Numbered from the stretch's first letter, positions 52,293-61,545 are shown. The stretch is DNA of 64,000 bases from Dolichospermum compactum NIES-806 (GCF_002368115.1 NZ_AP018316.1:1075504-1139503); one strand, 5' to 3'. A program made the numbers and translations. Notes: generated by a model from the letters alone, not told the origin.

Positions 52293-53171
52293 ATGAATAA
52301 ACAGGAAAGAATTTCAAAAGCTATAAAAGATGTCGTATCTGAAATGATGGAGCGAGTAATGGAGCGGGTTCTAATTACCGACCCTTTTATTAAAGAAAAT
52401 CACCGTTCCAGTAAACCTCTTTACGCAGCATTAGTTCCTGATGAAATTTTTAAAGGGTCACATTTTGAGAGACGATTTGTAACTCCATTTGGAGGTGTAT
52501 GGGAAAAACTTGCACAAGTCGTTGCTGTAGAAGCTCATGGTAATTGTCAAATGGGACATACGATAAACGGAACAATTGGAAAAGAAAGTTTAAGAAGGAT
52601 TCAAGAGACTTTAAATAAATTAGAACACAATAAAGGCAAGGAAAAAATAAAACCTGATTGGGATAAAGAATTAAAATATATTAAGGCGGGAGGTGGACAA
52701 ATTATTCATGCAAGTGTTGTATGTGATATTCTTATAGAAAACGAAGAAAATGGAATAAGGTATGCGTTTGAGCTAAAAGCGCCATTACCAAATAGCGACC
52801 AAACAAAAGCAAACAAAGAAAAATTATTTAAGCTTTTGGCAATGGAGCCAAAAGTTGTTGATTATGCCTTCTACGCTTTGCCGTATAATCCTTACGGTAA
52901 AAAAGAAGATTACAAGTGGACTTTTCCTATGAGATAGTTCAATATGTATGAAGATGAATCTGTACTGATAGGTGATGAATTTTGCGAACTTATTGGAGGA
53001 GCAGGAACTTATAGTAATTTCATTACAGAAATTAATGCAGAAGTGTTGAATGTTAGGAAAAGATTAAAAAAAAGGGTTCTTCGGTTCGTTTTATGGAAAA
53101 CCTGGTTCAAAATCATTGAAAGCCTTATTGCGTGGGCATTTCATTCAAAATATGGGCATAATTGTTTATAA
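52293..53171 (+). pseudogene. TdeIII-family type II restriction endonuclease with in-frame stop
   Basis: The first 215 codons (MNKQERISKAIKDVVSEMME; FGGVWEKLAQVVAVEAHG; GQIIHASVVCDILIENEENG; YAFELKAPLPNSDQTKANKE; AFYALPYNPYG) match the TdeIII endonuclease family, with the ELK and DI acidic residues of a nuclease core. A TAG at 52935-52937 interrupts the gene. The same frame then continues FNMYEDESVLIGDEFCELIG and GGAGTYSNFITEIN, the expected C-terminus. A tail after EIN looks foreign. Family members as I recall recognise GGNCC. The neighbouring methyltransferase is also broken, so the system is dead. Confidence 0.78.
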
Positions 53172-53173
53172 CC

Positions 53174-53465
53174 CTTGCCCCATAAGGGTTTTGTTATAAT
53201 CAATTCTTAATCACCATAAAAACAACGCAAGAGCCAAAAAAAGTACCATAATTTGATACAATCTAAAAAAATATAGATAAAGAATTATCAAATTATGCGC
53301 TTAAAGAATTTCCCAGAAGTGGTCAAAACAATATTGAAACCATTGCCCAAAAAAGATTATCCAGTTCTGGACACATTTTCATTTGTATCAGTGTGGTTAC
53401 AGTATGTCATGGATAAAAGTATAGTGAGTATGAGAGATTTTTATTACGCTATTCAACATTTCTGA
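53174..53465 (+). mobile_element. Insertion-sequence remnant with truncated transposase N-terminus
   Basis: 53174-53241 (CCCTTGCCCCATAAGGG hairpin then AATCACCATAAAAACAACG) resembles the relic at 25845-25912 and looks like an IS end. It precedes a 56-codon frame at 53295-53465 starting MRLKNFPEVVKTILKPLPKK and VLDTFSFVSVWLQYVMDKS, the start of a cyanobacterial IS4-like transposase as far as I recognise it. The rest of the transposase is missing: the fragment ends at a stop within a few bases of the methyltransferase remnant. The IS apparently removed the start of the methyltransferase gene and was then deleted. Confidence 0.65.
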
Positions 53466-53476
53466 TAGAGGGCAAT

Positions 53477-54678
53477 TATGGAACGATACAATTTATTTAC
53501 TTCAAAAATCTCAACCAAAGGTATTTATTTTTGAAAATGTCAAAGGATTGGTTGACCCCCGTAATAAAAAAGCTTTATCTTATGTTTTAGAAAGAATTGA
53601 GCAAGCAGGATATCATGCTAACTATTTTGTCATTAACTCCTTTGATTATGGTGTGCCACAAAATAGGATTCGCATATATATAATTGGATTTCAGGAAAAA
53701 GACTATTTCCAAAAATTCAACTTACCAAAACCAACAGATAAAAAACTAAAACTTGGCGATATATTAGGTGTAACATCCCAACGAAAACTAGATAATCAGA
53801 TTGTTCAGAGAGACATATTTGGGAATATTATTGAATCTAAAAGTATGAGTCTTTCCAATACAAACGGATTCAATGATTACTTTTTATTTAACGACTTGAG
53901 AAATGGTCATACAACAATACATTCCTGGGACATTATTGAAACCACTCAACGACAGAAAGATATTTGTTTATTATTACTTAGAAACAGACGAAAAAGCAAT
54001 TATGGAGAATTAGATGGAAATCCATTATCATTAGAACATTTTCAAAATCTAGATTCATCAATTAAACAAGAAGAAATTGATGAATTGGTGCAATTAGAAA
54101 TCTTAAAATCTGAACAATATCGTTTTATTATCAAAAAGTATAATATTAAAGCTTTAACAAAGAATGAACAAACTTTGCTTTCATTCACCAATAATGCAGA
54201 AATAATTGTTGATAGTTTGAAAATCCAAAAAGGATTTAAATTAGAAAAAACATCAATAAAAAAAACAATTGAGTTTCTTAAAGAAAAAGATATTATTGAG
54301 TGTGTCGAAATTCGCTATGATTTTAAAAACACTAAAATAAGCACAGGATTATTTGGTGTAAGTCGGATCTTTTTACCAAGTTCTGATATTTTCCCAACTC
54401 TAGTTGCCAGCGACACAAATGACTTTATAACTTTAAAGACAATCGAAGCACTAAATCATCATGATTTTAAAAACAAATTCATCAAAGAAGTTTACGAATC
54501 AAGAGAATTTAGAAGAATTACTAAACGCGAGGCTTGTTTAATACAGGGATTTCCTCAAGATTTTAAATTACCAGAATCAAGACCAAGATGGATGAAACTA
54601 ATAGGAAATAGTGTGTCAGTTCCCGTAATTGATAAATTATGCAAAGCTATTGTTGAGACTGGTGTATTTGAAAATTAA
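53477..54678 (+). pseudogene. 5'-truncated DNA (cytosine-5) methyltransferase
   Basis: The open frame (first possible start TTG at 53548) can be read back in phase to about 53477 (TIYLLLQKSQPKVFIFENVK), giving motif IV ENV. Later motifs are present: SFDYGVPQNRIRIYIIGF (VIII region), SREFRRITKREACLIQGFP (IX) and WMKLIGNSVSVPVIDKL (X). Motifs I-III, with the SAM site FxGxG and the catalytic Pro-Cys, are absent, replaced by the transposase fragment. A 150-residue target-recognition region remains. It must be inactive. It is the partner of the broken TdeIII-like enzyme just upstream. Confidence 0.82.
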
Positions 54679-54710
54679 GAGAAGTCAATCAACCCCATAA
54701 AAACCCCATT

Positions 54711-55469
54711 ATGACCACTGAAACTACCTTCACAAATTGGATAACTTGCCCTCAACCCAATTCCCGCGCCAAATTACGCCTATTTTGCTTTGCTTATGCT
54801 GGTGGTAGTGCTACGATTTTTCGGACATGGGCTGATGATTTACCAGCAACTATTGAATTATGCCCCATAGAAATTCCCGGAAGAGGAAAACAAATCAAAT
54901 CACCTCCATACACAAAAATTCAACCTTTAGTTCCAGCAATAGCTACCAATATCATCCCTTATCTAGATAAACCCTATGCTTTCATCGGTTACAGTATGGG
55001 TTCATTAATTAGTTTTGAGTTAATTAGGCTACTTCGTTCTGAATATAATTTTCACCCTTTACATCTTTTTGTTGCTGCTCATCAAGCCCCACAATTATCT
55101 GCGGAAAAACCGCCAATTTCTCAATTACCAGATACCGATTTTTTAGCCAAAATATCCCAATTGAATGGAACTCCCCAAGAAGTGCTAAACAATGCTGACT
55201 TGATGCAGATATTTTTACCGATTGTCCGCGCTGATTTTACAGTTTTAGAATCCTATATTTATACTCCCCAACCTCCTTTAGATTGTCCTATTACTGCTTT
55301 CGGTGGTTTACAAGACCCAAGAGTTAGTTATACTGCCATTGCTGCATGGGAAAAACAAACTGTCGCCCCTTTTTTATTACAAATGATAGATGGTGATCAT
55401 TTTTTTATCAACACTGCTAAGACTACTTTACTTAACCATCTAATTCAATCCCTCCAATCCTATTTCTAA
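54711..55469 (+). CDS. Type II thioesterase (GrsT-like alpha/beta hydrolase)
   Basis: This 252-residue protein has the nucleophile motif GYSMGS with Ser95 (FIGYSMGSLISFELIRL), oxyanion region FCFAYAGGSATIFRTWADDL, and the later Asp (FGGLQDPRVS) and His (DGDHFFI) of the triad. Such enzymes remove misloaded acyl groups from NRPS or PKS carrier proteins. No NRPS or PKS gene is in this window, so the partner is elsewhere or it is a stand-alone remnant. It begins 33 bases after the methyltransferase relic. Confidence 0.88.
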   Translation: MTTETTFTNWITCPQPNSRAKLRLFCFAYAGGSATIFRTWADDLPATIELCPIEIPGRGKQIKSPPYTKIQPLVPAIATNIIPYLDKPYAFIGYSMGSLISFELIRLLRSEYNFHPLHLFVAAHQAPQLSAEKPPISQLPDTDFLAKISQLNGTPQEVLNNADLMQIFLPIVRADFTVLESYIYTPQPPLDCPITAFGGLQDPRVSYTAIAAWEKQTVAPFLLQMIDGDHFFINTAKTTLLNHLIQSLQSYF

Positions 55470-56036
55470 GAGGGTGTTTGAAAGGTCATGATTGCTGTAT
55501 CAAATGTTTTGACCCTCCCTAACCCTCCCCTTATAAAGGCTATCGTGTACACATAAGTTAAATTACCCCCCTTAATCCCCTCGATGCTTTGGGGGGAAAC
55601 CGGAAAAATTAGTTCCCTCCCCTTTGCAAGAGGAAAGGGGGTAACAATGTGATGAAAGTTATGGAATACCACTTTTCAAACATCCTCTAAGAAATTTTTG
55701 TCCAAAAAAAGAGTGGATACTTCTATATTTATCTTCTAAAACATGAAAAATATACCTAGTGATGGGGGAATCATTACCGAATCCATACTAATTAACAGAT
55801 TTCAAAATAATTGAGGATTTATATAGTACGGTTATCACGACGATCATATCTATAAAACCGAACTGTAATCAATTGATTTTCTGGTGCTACTATTTAATTG
55901 GGAAGCTAAAGATTAAGCTTCAAGAAGTTAAAAGTTAGAAGTTTTACCAGTAGCATTATTGTTTACCAAGTCAGAAGCTTAAGATTCAGTCTCACCAAAT
56001 CAGAAAGTCCAATAGTGAATTTTTGAGGAGATAGAT
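55470..56036. other. Intergenic region with dispersed repeat, upstream of hsp20
   Basis: 55508-55560 (CCCTAACCCTCCCCTTATAA then TATCGTGTACACATAAGTT) matches 15536-15585, followed by a C-run and its complement (CCCCCCTTAATCCCC, GGGGGGAAACC). There is no gene. The hsp20 promoter should lie near 55900-56030. I do not see a CIRCE element. Confidence 0.5.
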
Positions 56037-56504
56037 ATGACACTTGTACGTTGGAATCCTTTACGGGAAATAGAACGCTGGGAACCATTCCCTGAAATGG
56101 GTATTATCCGTCAGCAAATGGATCGTTTGTTTGAGCAATTATTACCACCCGACGGAGGGGAAAAAATAGGATTGACTTTTATTCCTCCTGCCGAAATTGC
56201 GGAAACCGATAGTGATTTGAAGTTGAAAGTCGAAATACCGGGCTTAGATGCGAAGGATCTTAGTGTTGAGGTCACTCCTGAGTCGGTTTCTATTAGCGGC
56301 GAGCGCAAATCGGAAACAACAACAGAAGCGGAAGGCATGACTCGCTCGGAGTTTCGTTATGGCAAATTCCAACGGATAATCGCCTTGCCTGCGGTCGTGG
56401 ATAATGAGAAGGTCGTGGCAGAATATAAGAATGGAATTCTCCATTTGACTATTCCTAAAGCCGAATCGGAAAAACACAGGGCTGTAAGGGTTAATCTCGG
56501 CTAA
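56037..56504 (+). CDS. Small heat-shock protein (Hsp20/alpha-crystallin)
   Basis: This 155-residue holdase chaperone has N-terminal WNPLREIERWEPFPEM and a crystallin domain from about 45 (PPAEIAETDSDLKLKVEIPG; LSVEVTPESVSISGERKSE; FRYGKFQRIIALPAVVDNEK) ending with the conserved A-x-x-x-N-G-I-L equivalent YKNGILHLTIPKAE. TTGAGGAG precedes the ATG. It binds unfolding proteins during stress. A clear terminator follows. Confidence 0.94.
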   Translation: MTLVRWNPLREIERWEPFPEMGIIRQQMDRLFEQLLPPDGGEKIGLTFIPPAEIAETDSDLKLKVEIPGLDAKDLSVEVTPESVSISGERKSETTTEAEGMTRSEFRYGKFQRIIALPAVVDNEKVVAEYKNGILHLTIPKAESEKHRAVRVNLG

Positions 56505-56529
56505 TGGCTTTTGGTGGAAATGAATTAGT

Positions 56530-56572
56530 AAGGATGAATGGTTGGACAATCATTTCATCCTTCATTTTTTTA
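56530..56572 (+). terminator. Intrinsic terminator of hsp20
   Basis: The arms AAGGATGAA and TTCATCCTT close a hairpin (56530-56562) extended by partial pairing, followed by CATTTTTTT. The rest of 56573-56921 is AT-rich without a supported gene. Confidence 0.85.
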
Positions 56573-56921
56573 TAATAAGTAGGAGAGATAATAATTCATG
56601 ATTAATGATTTATGTTGTAAAATCTACCTAAAAATATGTTTCCAATTATATAGTTAATTCTCAAGATAGATGCTAAAAAGCATTTTTATATTTACGAGTC
56701 ATGGGGGCAAAAAATCTAGCCTATATCCTTTTTGTACTTTTATGTAAGATATGAGCAAATATATCTCAGTCGCTGTTAATATATCGGAAATAGCAGTTTG
56801 TATCCTTGACCTAGATAGGAGTTTCTGATTTCTGGGAAAACTTCTCTAAAAACACACACTGATACAGTTTCATTTGCTTGAATAGCTATATAAAGAGGAT
56901 TGAGATTGGCAATTATTAATT

Positions 56922-57167
56922 ATGGCAACCAAAGTAATTGATGTTAGAGAATATACTGTCCGAGCGCACAAAAGACTGATTCATACGCGAGTTTTCCACT
57001 TTGTTTGTAAAGAATGTAATCAGGCTACAAAGCGGGAAACTTTCGGAACTCGCCCTTTATATTGTGAAAGTTGTCGTCCTCCCCAACCTCCTAAAAAATC
57101 ACTCCAGGGATCTACACCAAGCAAACCTAGAGCCATGACTTACACTAGCAATATAGATTTAGGTTGA
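56922..57167 (+). CDS. Small zinc-ribbon protein, cyanobacterial conserved type
   Basis: This 81-residue basic protein has two CxxC knuckles: VCKECNQATKRETFG (about 29-32) and YCESCRPPQPPK (about 48-51). The N-terminal half VREYTVRAHKRLIHTRVFHF is rich in Arg/His, suggesting nucleic-acid binding. The last 25 residues are disordered. It ends ten bases before the next gene, so the two are probably one operon. I do not know a function; zinc binding is inferred from the Cys pattern. Confidence 0.72.
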   Translation: MATKVIDVREYTVRAHKRLIHTRVFHFVCKECNQATKRETFGTRPLYCESCRPPQPPKKSLQGSTPSKPRAMTYTSNIDLG

Positions 57168-57177
57168 GTGAATTGCT

Positions 57178-58146
57178 ATGAATTCTCCAGGACAATTACA
57201 AGCACCACCCGAAGTATTTATTACGCCATTGTTGGAATTACGAGATTACTATGGGAGTCTCGCCCAAAAGTACCAACGTCTATTCATAGAGGCGCGATCG
57301 CAATTAGATAATGTAGAATCCTTGTTATCTACATGGTCTTATACTAATGACAATGAACAAGTGGAGGCTGACGAAGAAGATTCACTCTTGTTGTTGTCTT
57401 CTAATCAAAGTTCCCATCTGGAATATTTGCATCCCCTAGAGTCAGAAATTCCTAAATCAGACCCTTTCAAAGTCGAACATTCCCTCTCTGAAGTGAGAGA
57501 CTCGAACAATTTTTCCTATCAGCGTCGTCACTATGTTGGTAAGGGGGAAGATGTTCCTATGTTGGCTCACTATGAAAATATGACTCGCATGGAAGCACTC
57601 AAAAAGCTATTGCGAGAATATGTGGGAACTGTCTGTCACATAGATTTTATTGTGCGATCGCTCTATGGTGATTTAGAGTCTACTATTTTTAAAGTGGTTA
57701 AAGGTAGAGTCCAATCCTCTCTGACCCAAGGGAGGGAAAGTGGTTATTGGTCAGCGATTCCCAATGAACCGGGCTGTTATACCCTGGATTTAAATTCACT
57801 AGGTCCAATTCAAGGTAGGGGAATATCTAGGGGGATTAAATCCACCAAAACCAACAAACATTTCATCAGACCCCAAACGAAAGTAGTGCCGATGTTGGCA
57901 CAATTTGATGGTCAATTTTTAATTGATGCTCTGACCTTATTTCTAGAACAAAATGCGGGACGAATTTTCAATGTGAATGAGATAGTTAATGGCATTTATG
58001 GACATCTAGACCCAGAGGAAGTCAGAGAGGTTAAAAATAAGGTTCTCAATGAACTATCTAGGGGTCATCGCACAGGCCGATTTGTCAGAGTTCCTCACCA
58101 AATCGGTCTATATACTTGGGATATGAATATGATCGCCAAAAAATAA
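57178..58146 (+). CDS. Protein with two duplicated C-terminal winged-helix-like domains
   Basis: This 322-residue protein has a helical N-terminus (residues about 10-50, FITPLLELRDYYGSLAQKYQ), an acidic linker, then two related units of about 80 residues. Unit 1 begins DVPMLAHYENMTRMEALKKL and continues VCHIDFIVRSLYGDLE, ending GCYTLDLNSL. Unit 2 begins VVPMLAQFDGQFLIDALTLF and continues IFNVNEIVNGIYGHLD, ending GLYTWDMNMI. The repeat of YG-L then QSSL/LNEL-RG pattern suggests two winged-helix-like folds. It is preceded by the zinc-ribbon gene. The protein is unknown; a DNA- or RNA-binding role is a guess. Confidence 0.7.
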   Translation: MNSPGQLQAPPEVFITPLLELRDYYGSLAQKYQRLFIEARSQLDNVESLLSTWSYTNDNEQVEADEEDSLLLLSSNQSSHLEYLHPLESEIPKSDPFKVEHSLSEVRDSNNFSYQRRHYVGKGEDVPMLAHYENMTRMEALKKLLREYVGTVCHIDFIVRSLYGDLESTIFKVVKGRVQSSLTQGRESGYWSAIPNEPGCYTLDLNSLGPIQGRGISRGIKSTKTNKHFIRPQTKVVPMLAQFDGQFLIDALTLFLEQNAGRIFNVNEIVNGIYGHLDPEEVREVKNKVLNELSRGHRTGRFVRVPHQIGLYTWDMNMIAKK

Positions 58147-58154
58147 CACAAAAA

Positions 58155-58182
58155 AGGTGCGTTAACAAGTTGTAACGCACCT
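58155..58182 (-). terminator. Intrinsic terminator of tRNA-Ser
   Basis: The arms AGGTGCGTTA and TAACGCACCT form a perfect 10-base stem. On the minus strand it is followed by TTTTTGTGTT, so it ends the tRNA-Ser transcript just after the gene, and may also act near the end of the plus-strand gene at 58146. Confidence 0.82.
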
Positions 58183-58191
58183 GCTTAAAAA

Positions 58192-58279
58192 TGGAGAGGG
58201 GGGGATTCGAACCCCCGAAGGGATATAATCCCTTAACAGATTAGCAATCTGCCGCTTTCGACCACTCAGCCACCTCTCC
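58192..58279 (-). tRNA. tRNA-Ser (anticodon GCU)
   Basis: This long-variable-arm class II tRNA has acceptor GGAGAGG paired with CCTCTCC, D-arm TGGCTGAGTGGTCGAAAGC, anticodon loop ATTGCTAAT with GCT, a long variable arm (GGGATTATATCCC region) and T-arm GGGGGTTCGAATCCCCC. It lies on the minus strand, convergent with the preceding gene. CCA is not encoded. Confidence 0.94.
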
Positions 58280-58346
58280 AGTTCATGACTAATAATCGTA
58301 GCAGAACTTTTTGAGCCTGTCAATAGTTATTTTCTAAATAAATTCA

Positions 58347-58402
58347 ATGACCAATGACCAATGATCAATGACCAATGATCAATGACCACTGACCACTGAC
58401 CA
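58347..58402. repeat. ATGACCA heptamer repeats before crtB stop
   Basis: Eight imperfect 7-base units (ATGACCA, ATGATCA, CTGACCA) end next to the crtB stop codon. They may contribute the 3' untranslated end of the crtP-crtB message. Confidence 0.8.
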
Positions 58403-58404
58403 AT

Positions 58405-59337
58405 CTATAAAACTTGCGATCGCATCCAAGCTGCCGGCAAGGTGCGTAACTTTTTCCATTGGGGAACATAAGCTCGCTGACTGAACACATCATAATCATT
58501 GCGCTCAATCACCTCTAAAATCTGCTCATATAGCATAGATGCAGACCAAACAGGCCACCGAGCATCAGCAGCCAGGTAACTAATCCCCTTATCTGCTTGG
58601 ATGTAGAATTTACGGGCGCGGTCAATTTGAAACCGCATGAGTGAACGCCAGCGGTCATCCACTACGCCGCGAATACATTCTTCCTCGGTGTAATTAAATT
58701 TGGCCAAATCTTCTAGGGGAAGATAGATTCTGCCTCGACGGGCATCTTCACCAACATCACGGAGAATATTGGTAAGTTGATTAGCAATTCCCAAAGCGAT
58801 CGCCTCATCTATAGGCAGATAAGGCTGTTGGGTTTGATGCCAAGGGGCTGTATAGATACTATTATCTACCCCCATAATCGTCGTTGACATCAAACCCACA
58901 GTTCCCGCTACTCGGTAGCAGTAGAGGTATAAATCCTCAAAAGTTGCATAGCGACTGCGATACAAATCCATACGCTGACCGGCGATCATATCCCGAAAGG
59001 GTTGAATATCGAGCGGAAAGCGTTGGAGAGTATCTACTAACGCTACATCATAATTATCCAATGGGCATCCCGCAAAAATGGATTCCAGTTGCTTTTCCCA
59101 TAGTTCTAGGGTTTCTGGCGTGGTGATAGCAGATGCCGGACCATCCACTAATTCATCTGTACGGCGACACCAGGCATAAATTGCCCAAACAGATTGACGC
59201 TTGGCCGGACTCATCAGCATCGTACCTAAATAAAAAGTTTTAGCGTACTTAGCCGTGAGTTCCCGGCAAAGGGTGTATGACTCATCTATAGAAACCAGCG
59301 TTTTCATGCGCGGGGGGGAATCAGGCAGTTGCAGCAT
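58405..59337 (-). CDS. crtB: Phytoene synthase
   Basis: This 310-residue enzyme joins two geranylgeranyl diphosphates to 15-cis-phytoene, the first step of carotenoid synthesis. Motifs include AIYAWCRRTDELVDGP (Asp-rich magnesium site 1), YCYRVAGTVGLMSTTIMG, and the second Asp motif ALGIANQLTNILRDVGEDAR. The start codon overlaps the end of crtP by 17 bases, a translationally coupled pair usual in cyanobacteria. The length is normal. Confidence 0.95.
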   Translation of the reverse strand: MLQLPDSPPRMKTLVSIDESYTLCRELTAKYAKTFYLGTMLMSPAKRQSVWAIYAWCRRTDELVDGPASAITTPETLELWEKQLESIFAGCPLDNYDVALVDTLQRFPLDIQPFRDMIAGQRMDLYRSRYATFEDLYLYCYRVAGTVGLMSTTIMGVDNSIYTAPWHQTQQPYLPIDEAIALGIANQLTNILRDVGEDARRGRIYLPLEDLAKFNYTEEECIRGVVDDRWRSLMRFQIDRARKFYIQADKGISYLAADARWPVWSASMLYEQILEVIERNDYDVFSQRAYVPQWKKLRTLPAAWMRSQVL

Positions 59338-60760
59338 TCGTGGCGGGCGGTCGTGTTGGCGTGTGCAGGTTAGAGGAATTTGCTACCGTCAGCGCTTGAA
59401 ATATCGCCTGCGCTGTTAGTTTACCAGAAAGTACAGCCCCTTCCATACTGGCGAGATAGCGTTGCATTGTATAATCCCCAGTCAAGTAGAAGTTAGAAAT
59501 GGGGGTTTGCTGTGAAGGGCGGTACTGTTGGCGACCTGGAGTAGCTTTGTAAACTGAACGCGGTGTTTTCACCACATGATATTTCAGTATTTTAGTCGGA
59601 TTATTTCCCCCAAAATGTTGGGGAAAAAGTTTTTCTAACTCAGTAATAGTTGCAGCAACGATTTCGGCATCGGATTTAGATATCCAATCTTTAGCCGGTG
59701 CTAGGACTAATTCCAACATGGAACGGTCAGGATTGGCATATTCACGGCAAGTATTACTCATATCAGCATAAACGCTGAGGAGTGGAGAACGAGAAAATAG
59801 TAGATGATCAATATCTGTTAATTTGCGATCAAACCAGATATGAACATTAATCACCGGTACGCCTTCCAAACCCTCCAACTTTTGGAAAAACTCCATAGCT
59901 TTCCAAGAACTTGGCAAAATCGGCTTTAAAGGATCAACTGGAAGAGCCGATACATAGGTATCCGCTGTAAATATTTCATCTTCTGCCCCATTTAAGCCCC
60001 GCAGTAGGAATCCTTTTACAGTTCCATCCTCGTTGAGTAAAATCTCTTTTAAGGGCGCATTAAGACGCACCTCACCACCGCGTTCAGTGATGTGGTCAAT
60101 AATCGGCTGACACAATCTTTCTGTGGGTGAACCATCCAGGAAGGCCATTTTTGAGCCGTTTTTCTCTTGGAGAAAGCGATTCAATGCCGTTAAGAGAACG
60201 GTGGCGGAAATTTCCTCTGGATCAATGAAGTTCAAGGCTTTAGACATAGCAATGAATACTTCTTTTTCTACTCTGGGGGGAACGTTTTGTTTTTGTAACC
60301 ACTCCCGGAAAGAATATTTGTCCATTTCTTCGACGTACTTTTGCCCCTGGAGAATAGCAGGTAGTAAACCAATACCAAAACTGATTTTCTCCGGCCAGGT
60401 CAGCATATCGTTGTTTCTCAGAATTGCCACCATACCATTGATTGGTGCTGGCAAATCTGGAAAATCGAATCGGCTGTAAGTTCCCGGCGCTTCAGGCTGA
60501 TTGAAAATCATTGTGTGTTCTTTCCACTGCAATCGATCTTCAATGTTCAATTCTTTGAATAACTGCAACATATTGGGATAGGCCCCAAAAAAAATGTGCA
60601 GTCCTGTTTCGTACCAGTCTCCATCAGCGTCTTTCCACGCAGCCACTTTTCCCCCAACTACGTCTCGGCGTTCCAAAACGATGGGTGTGTGACCTAGATC
60701 AGTGAGATATTTTGCACAGGAAAGTCCTGCTAGTCCCGCTCCCGCGATTGCTACGCGCAT
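59321..60760 (-). CDS. crtP: 15-cis-phytoene desaturase
   Basis: This 479-residue FAD enzyme converts phytoene to zeta-carotene, passing electrons to plastoquinone. The N-terminal dinucleotide site is VAIAGAGLAGLSCAKYL, then ERRDVVGGKVAAWKD and TGLHIFFGAYPNM. C-terminal motifs are YLTGDYTMQRYLASMEGAVLSG. It is the plant/cyanobacterial (pds) type, not the bacterial CrtI type. It is first in the crtP-crtB operon, with a long 5' region containing a MITE-like element. Confidence 0.95.
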   Translation of the reverse strand: MRVAIAGAGLAGLSCAKYLTDLGHTPIVLERRDVVGGKVAAWKDADGDWYETGLHIFFGAYPNMLQLFKELNIEDRLQWKEHTMIFNQPEAPGTYSRFDFPDLPAPINGMVAILRNNDMLTWPEKISFGIGLLPAILQGQKYVEEMDKYSFREWLQKQNVPPRVEKEVFIAMSKALNFIDPEEISATVLLTALNRFLQEKNGSKMAFLDGSPTERLCQPIIDHITERGGEVRLNAPLKEILLNEDGTVKGFLLRGLNGAEDEIFTADTYVSALPVDPLKPILPSSWKAMEFFQKLEGLEGVPVINVHIWFDRKLTDIDHLLFSRSPLLSVYADMSNTCREYANPDRSMLELVLAPAKDWISKSDAEIVAATITELEKLFPQHFGGNNPTKILKYHVVKTPRSVYKATPGRQQYRPSQQTPISNFYLTGDYTMQRYLASMEGAVLSGKLTAQAIFQALTVANSSNLHTPTRPPATNAATA

Positions 60761-61147
60761 TTAAACCTACTATTCTTCAATATTTCTTAACTGTTTTGTC
60801 GTTCTCATTATACGTTGCAATCCTTTACATTTGGCACGGTAGGTCTGATTGCTTCCCAAAAAATTCCCAAAATTTTGCCCTGACTATGTAATTTACCTTC
60901 ATCTTCGATCCAGAGGTAAACACAAAATTTTTTTACGTGATCAATATTTAGTGTAGTTTAAGACTCATTTTCAATCAGTGTATAGTTTGGCTTAACTGCC
61001 CATCATAAATACAAAAATGGGCTTCTTTACTCAGTGTTTATACGTTAGATGTGGATATGTGACAGTAAAGTAAATAGCAAATAAGAATTGTAGTTATAAG
61101 CAAAAATAATGGAAATATTAGTAATACCTCAAAACTAGATTTAAAAG

Positions 61148-61353
61148 TTTAGGATTTACGCATTGACAAGATTCCCCAAATATGTGACGTAAATTTTATC
61201 CCTTGTAGGGTGCGTCAGACACGATATTTTGACAAAAAAACAGATTCCCTCTATCTGACGCACCCTACTCAATAAGTTATTCCCAAAGCCGAAAACGACG
61301 CAATTTCCTTCATTCATATCATGGTAAATTAGTGAGCGTGCGTAAGTCCTAAA
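61148..61353. mobile_element. MITE-like element with TTTAGGAYTTACGCA ends
   Basis: The terminal inverted repeats TTTAGGATTTACGCA (61148-61162) and TGCGTAAGTCCTAAA (61339-61353) match with one difference and bound a 206-base element. Inside is a long inverted pair GTAGGGTGCGTCAGA (from about 61207) and TCTGACGCACCCTAC (to about 61269). It has no coding capacity. Ends of this kind are common in cyanobacterial genomes and suggest a non-autonomous transposon. It fills part of the 60761-61545 gap, which otherwise has no gene. Confidence 0.72.
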
Positions 61354-61545
61354 GTTTTATTTATTTAAATCTCCATTACGGTATATGATGATCCCAGACA
61401 GTTTAATCATCATTAAATCTGAAAAGGCATAGAAATTATGTAATTCAAAAAAAAATTTGTTCTTTGTTCAATAAAACTCTTTTTTTATTCAACCTGGGGA
61501 TTATTTCTCTAGGAAGTGTGCATCTATCTGGAGAATAACTAAACT

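Noticed and set aside
55466..55672. 68-codon minus-strand ORF after the thioesterase
   Set aside because: It lies in a dispersed CCCTAACCCTCCC repeat shared with 15536-15585; no protein features.
55800..56036. Search for a CIRCE (HrcA) element before hsp20
   Set aside because: No TTAGCACTC-N9-GAGTGCTAA-like inverted repeat is visible, so HrcA control is not claimed.
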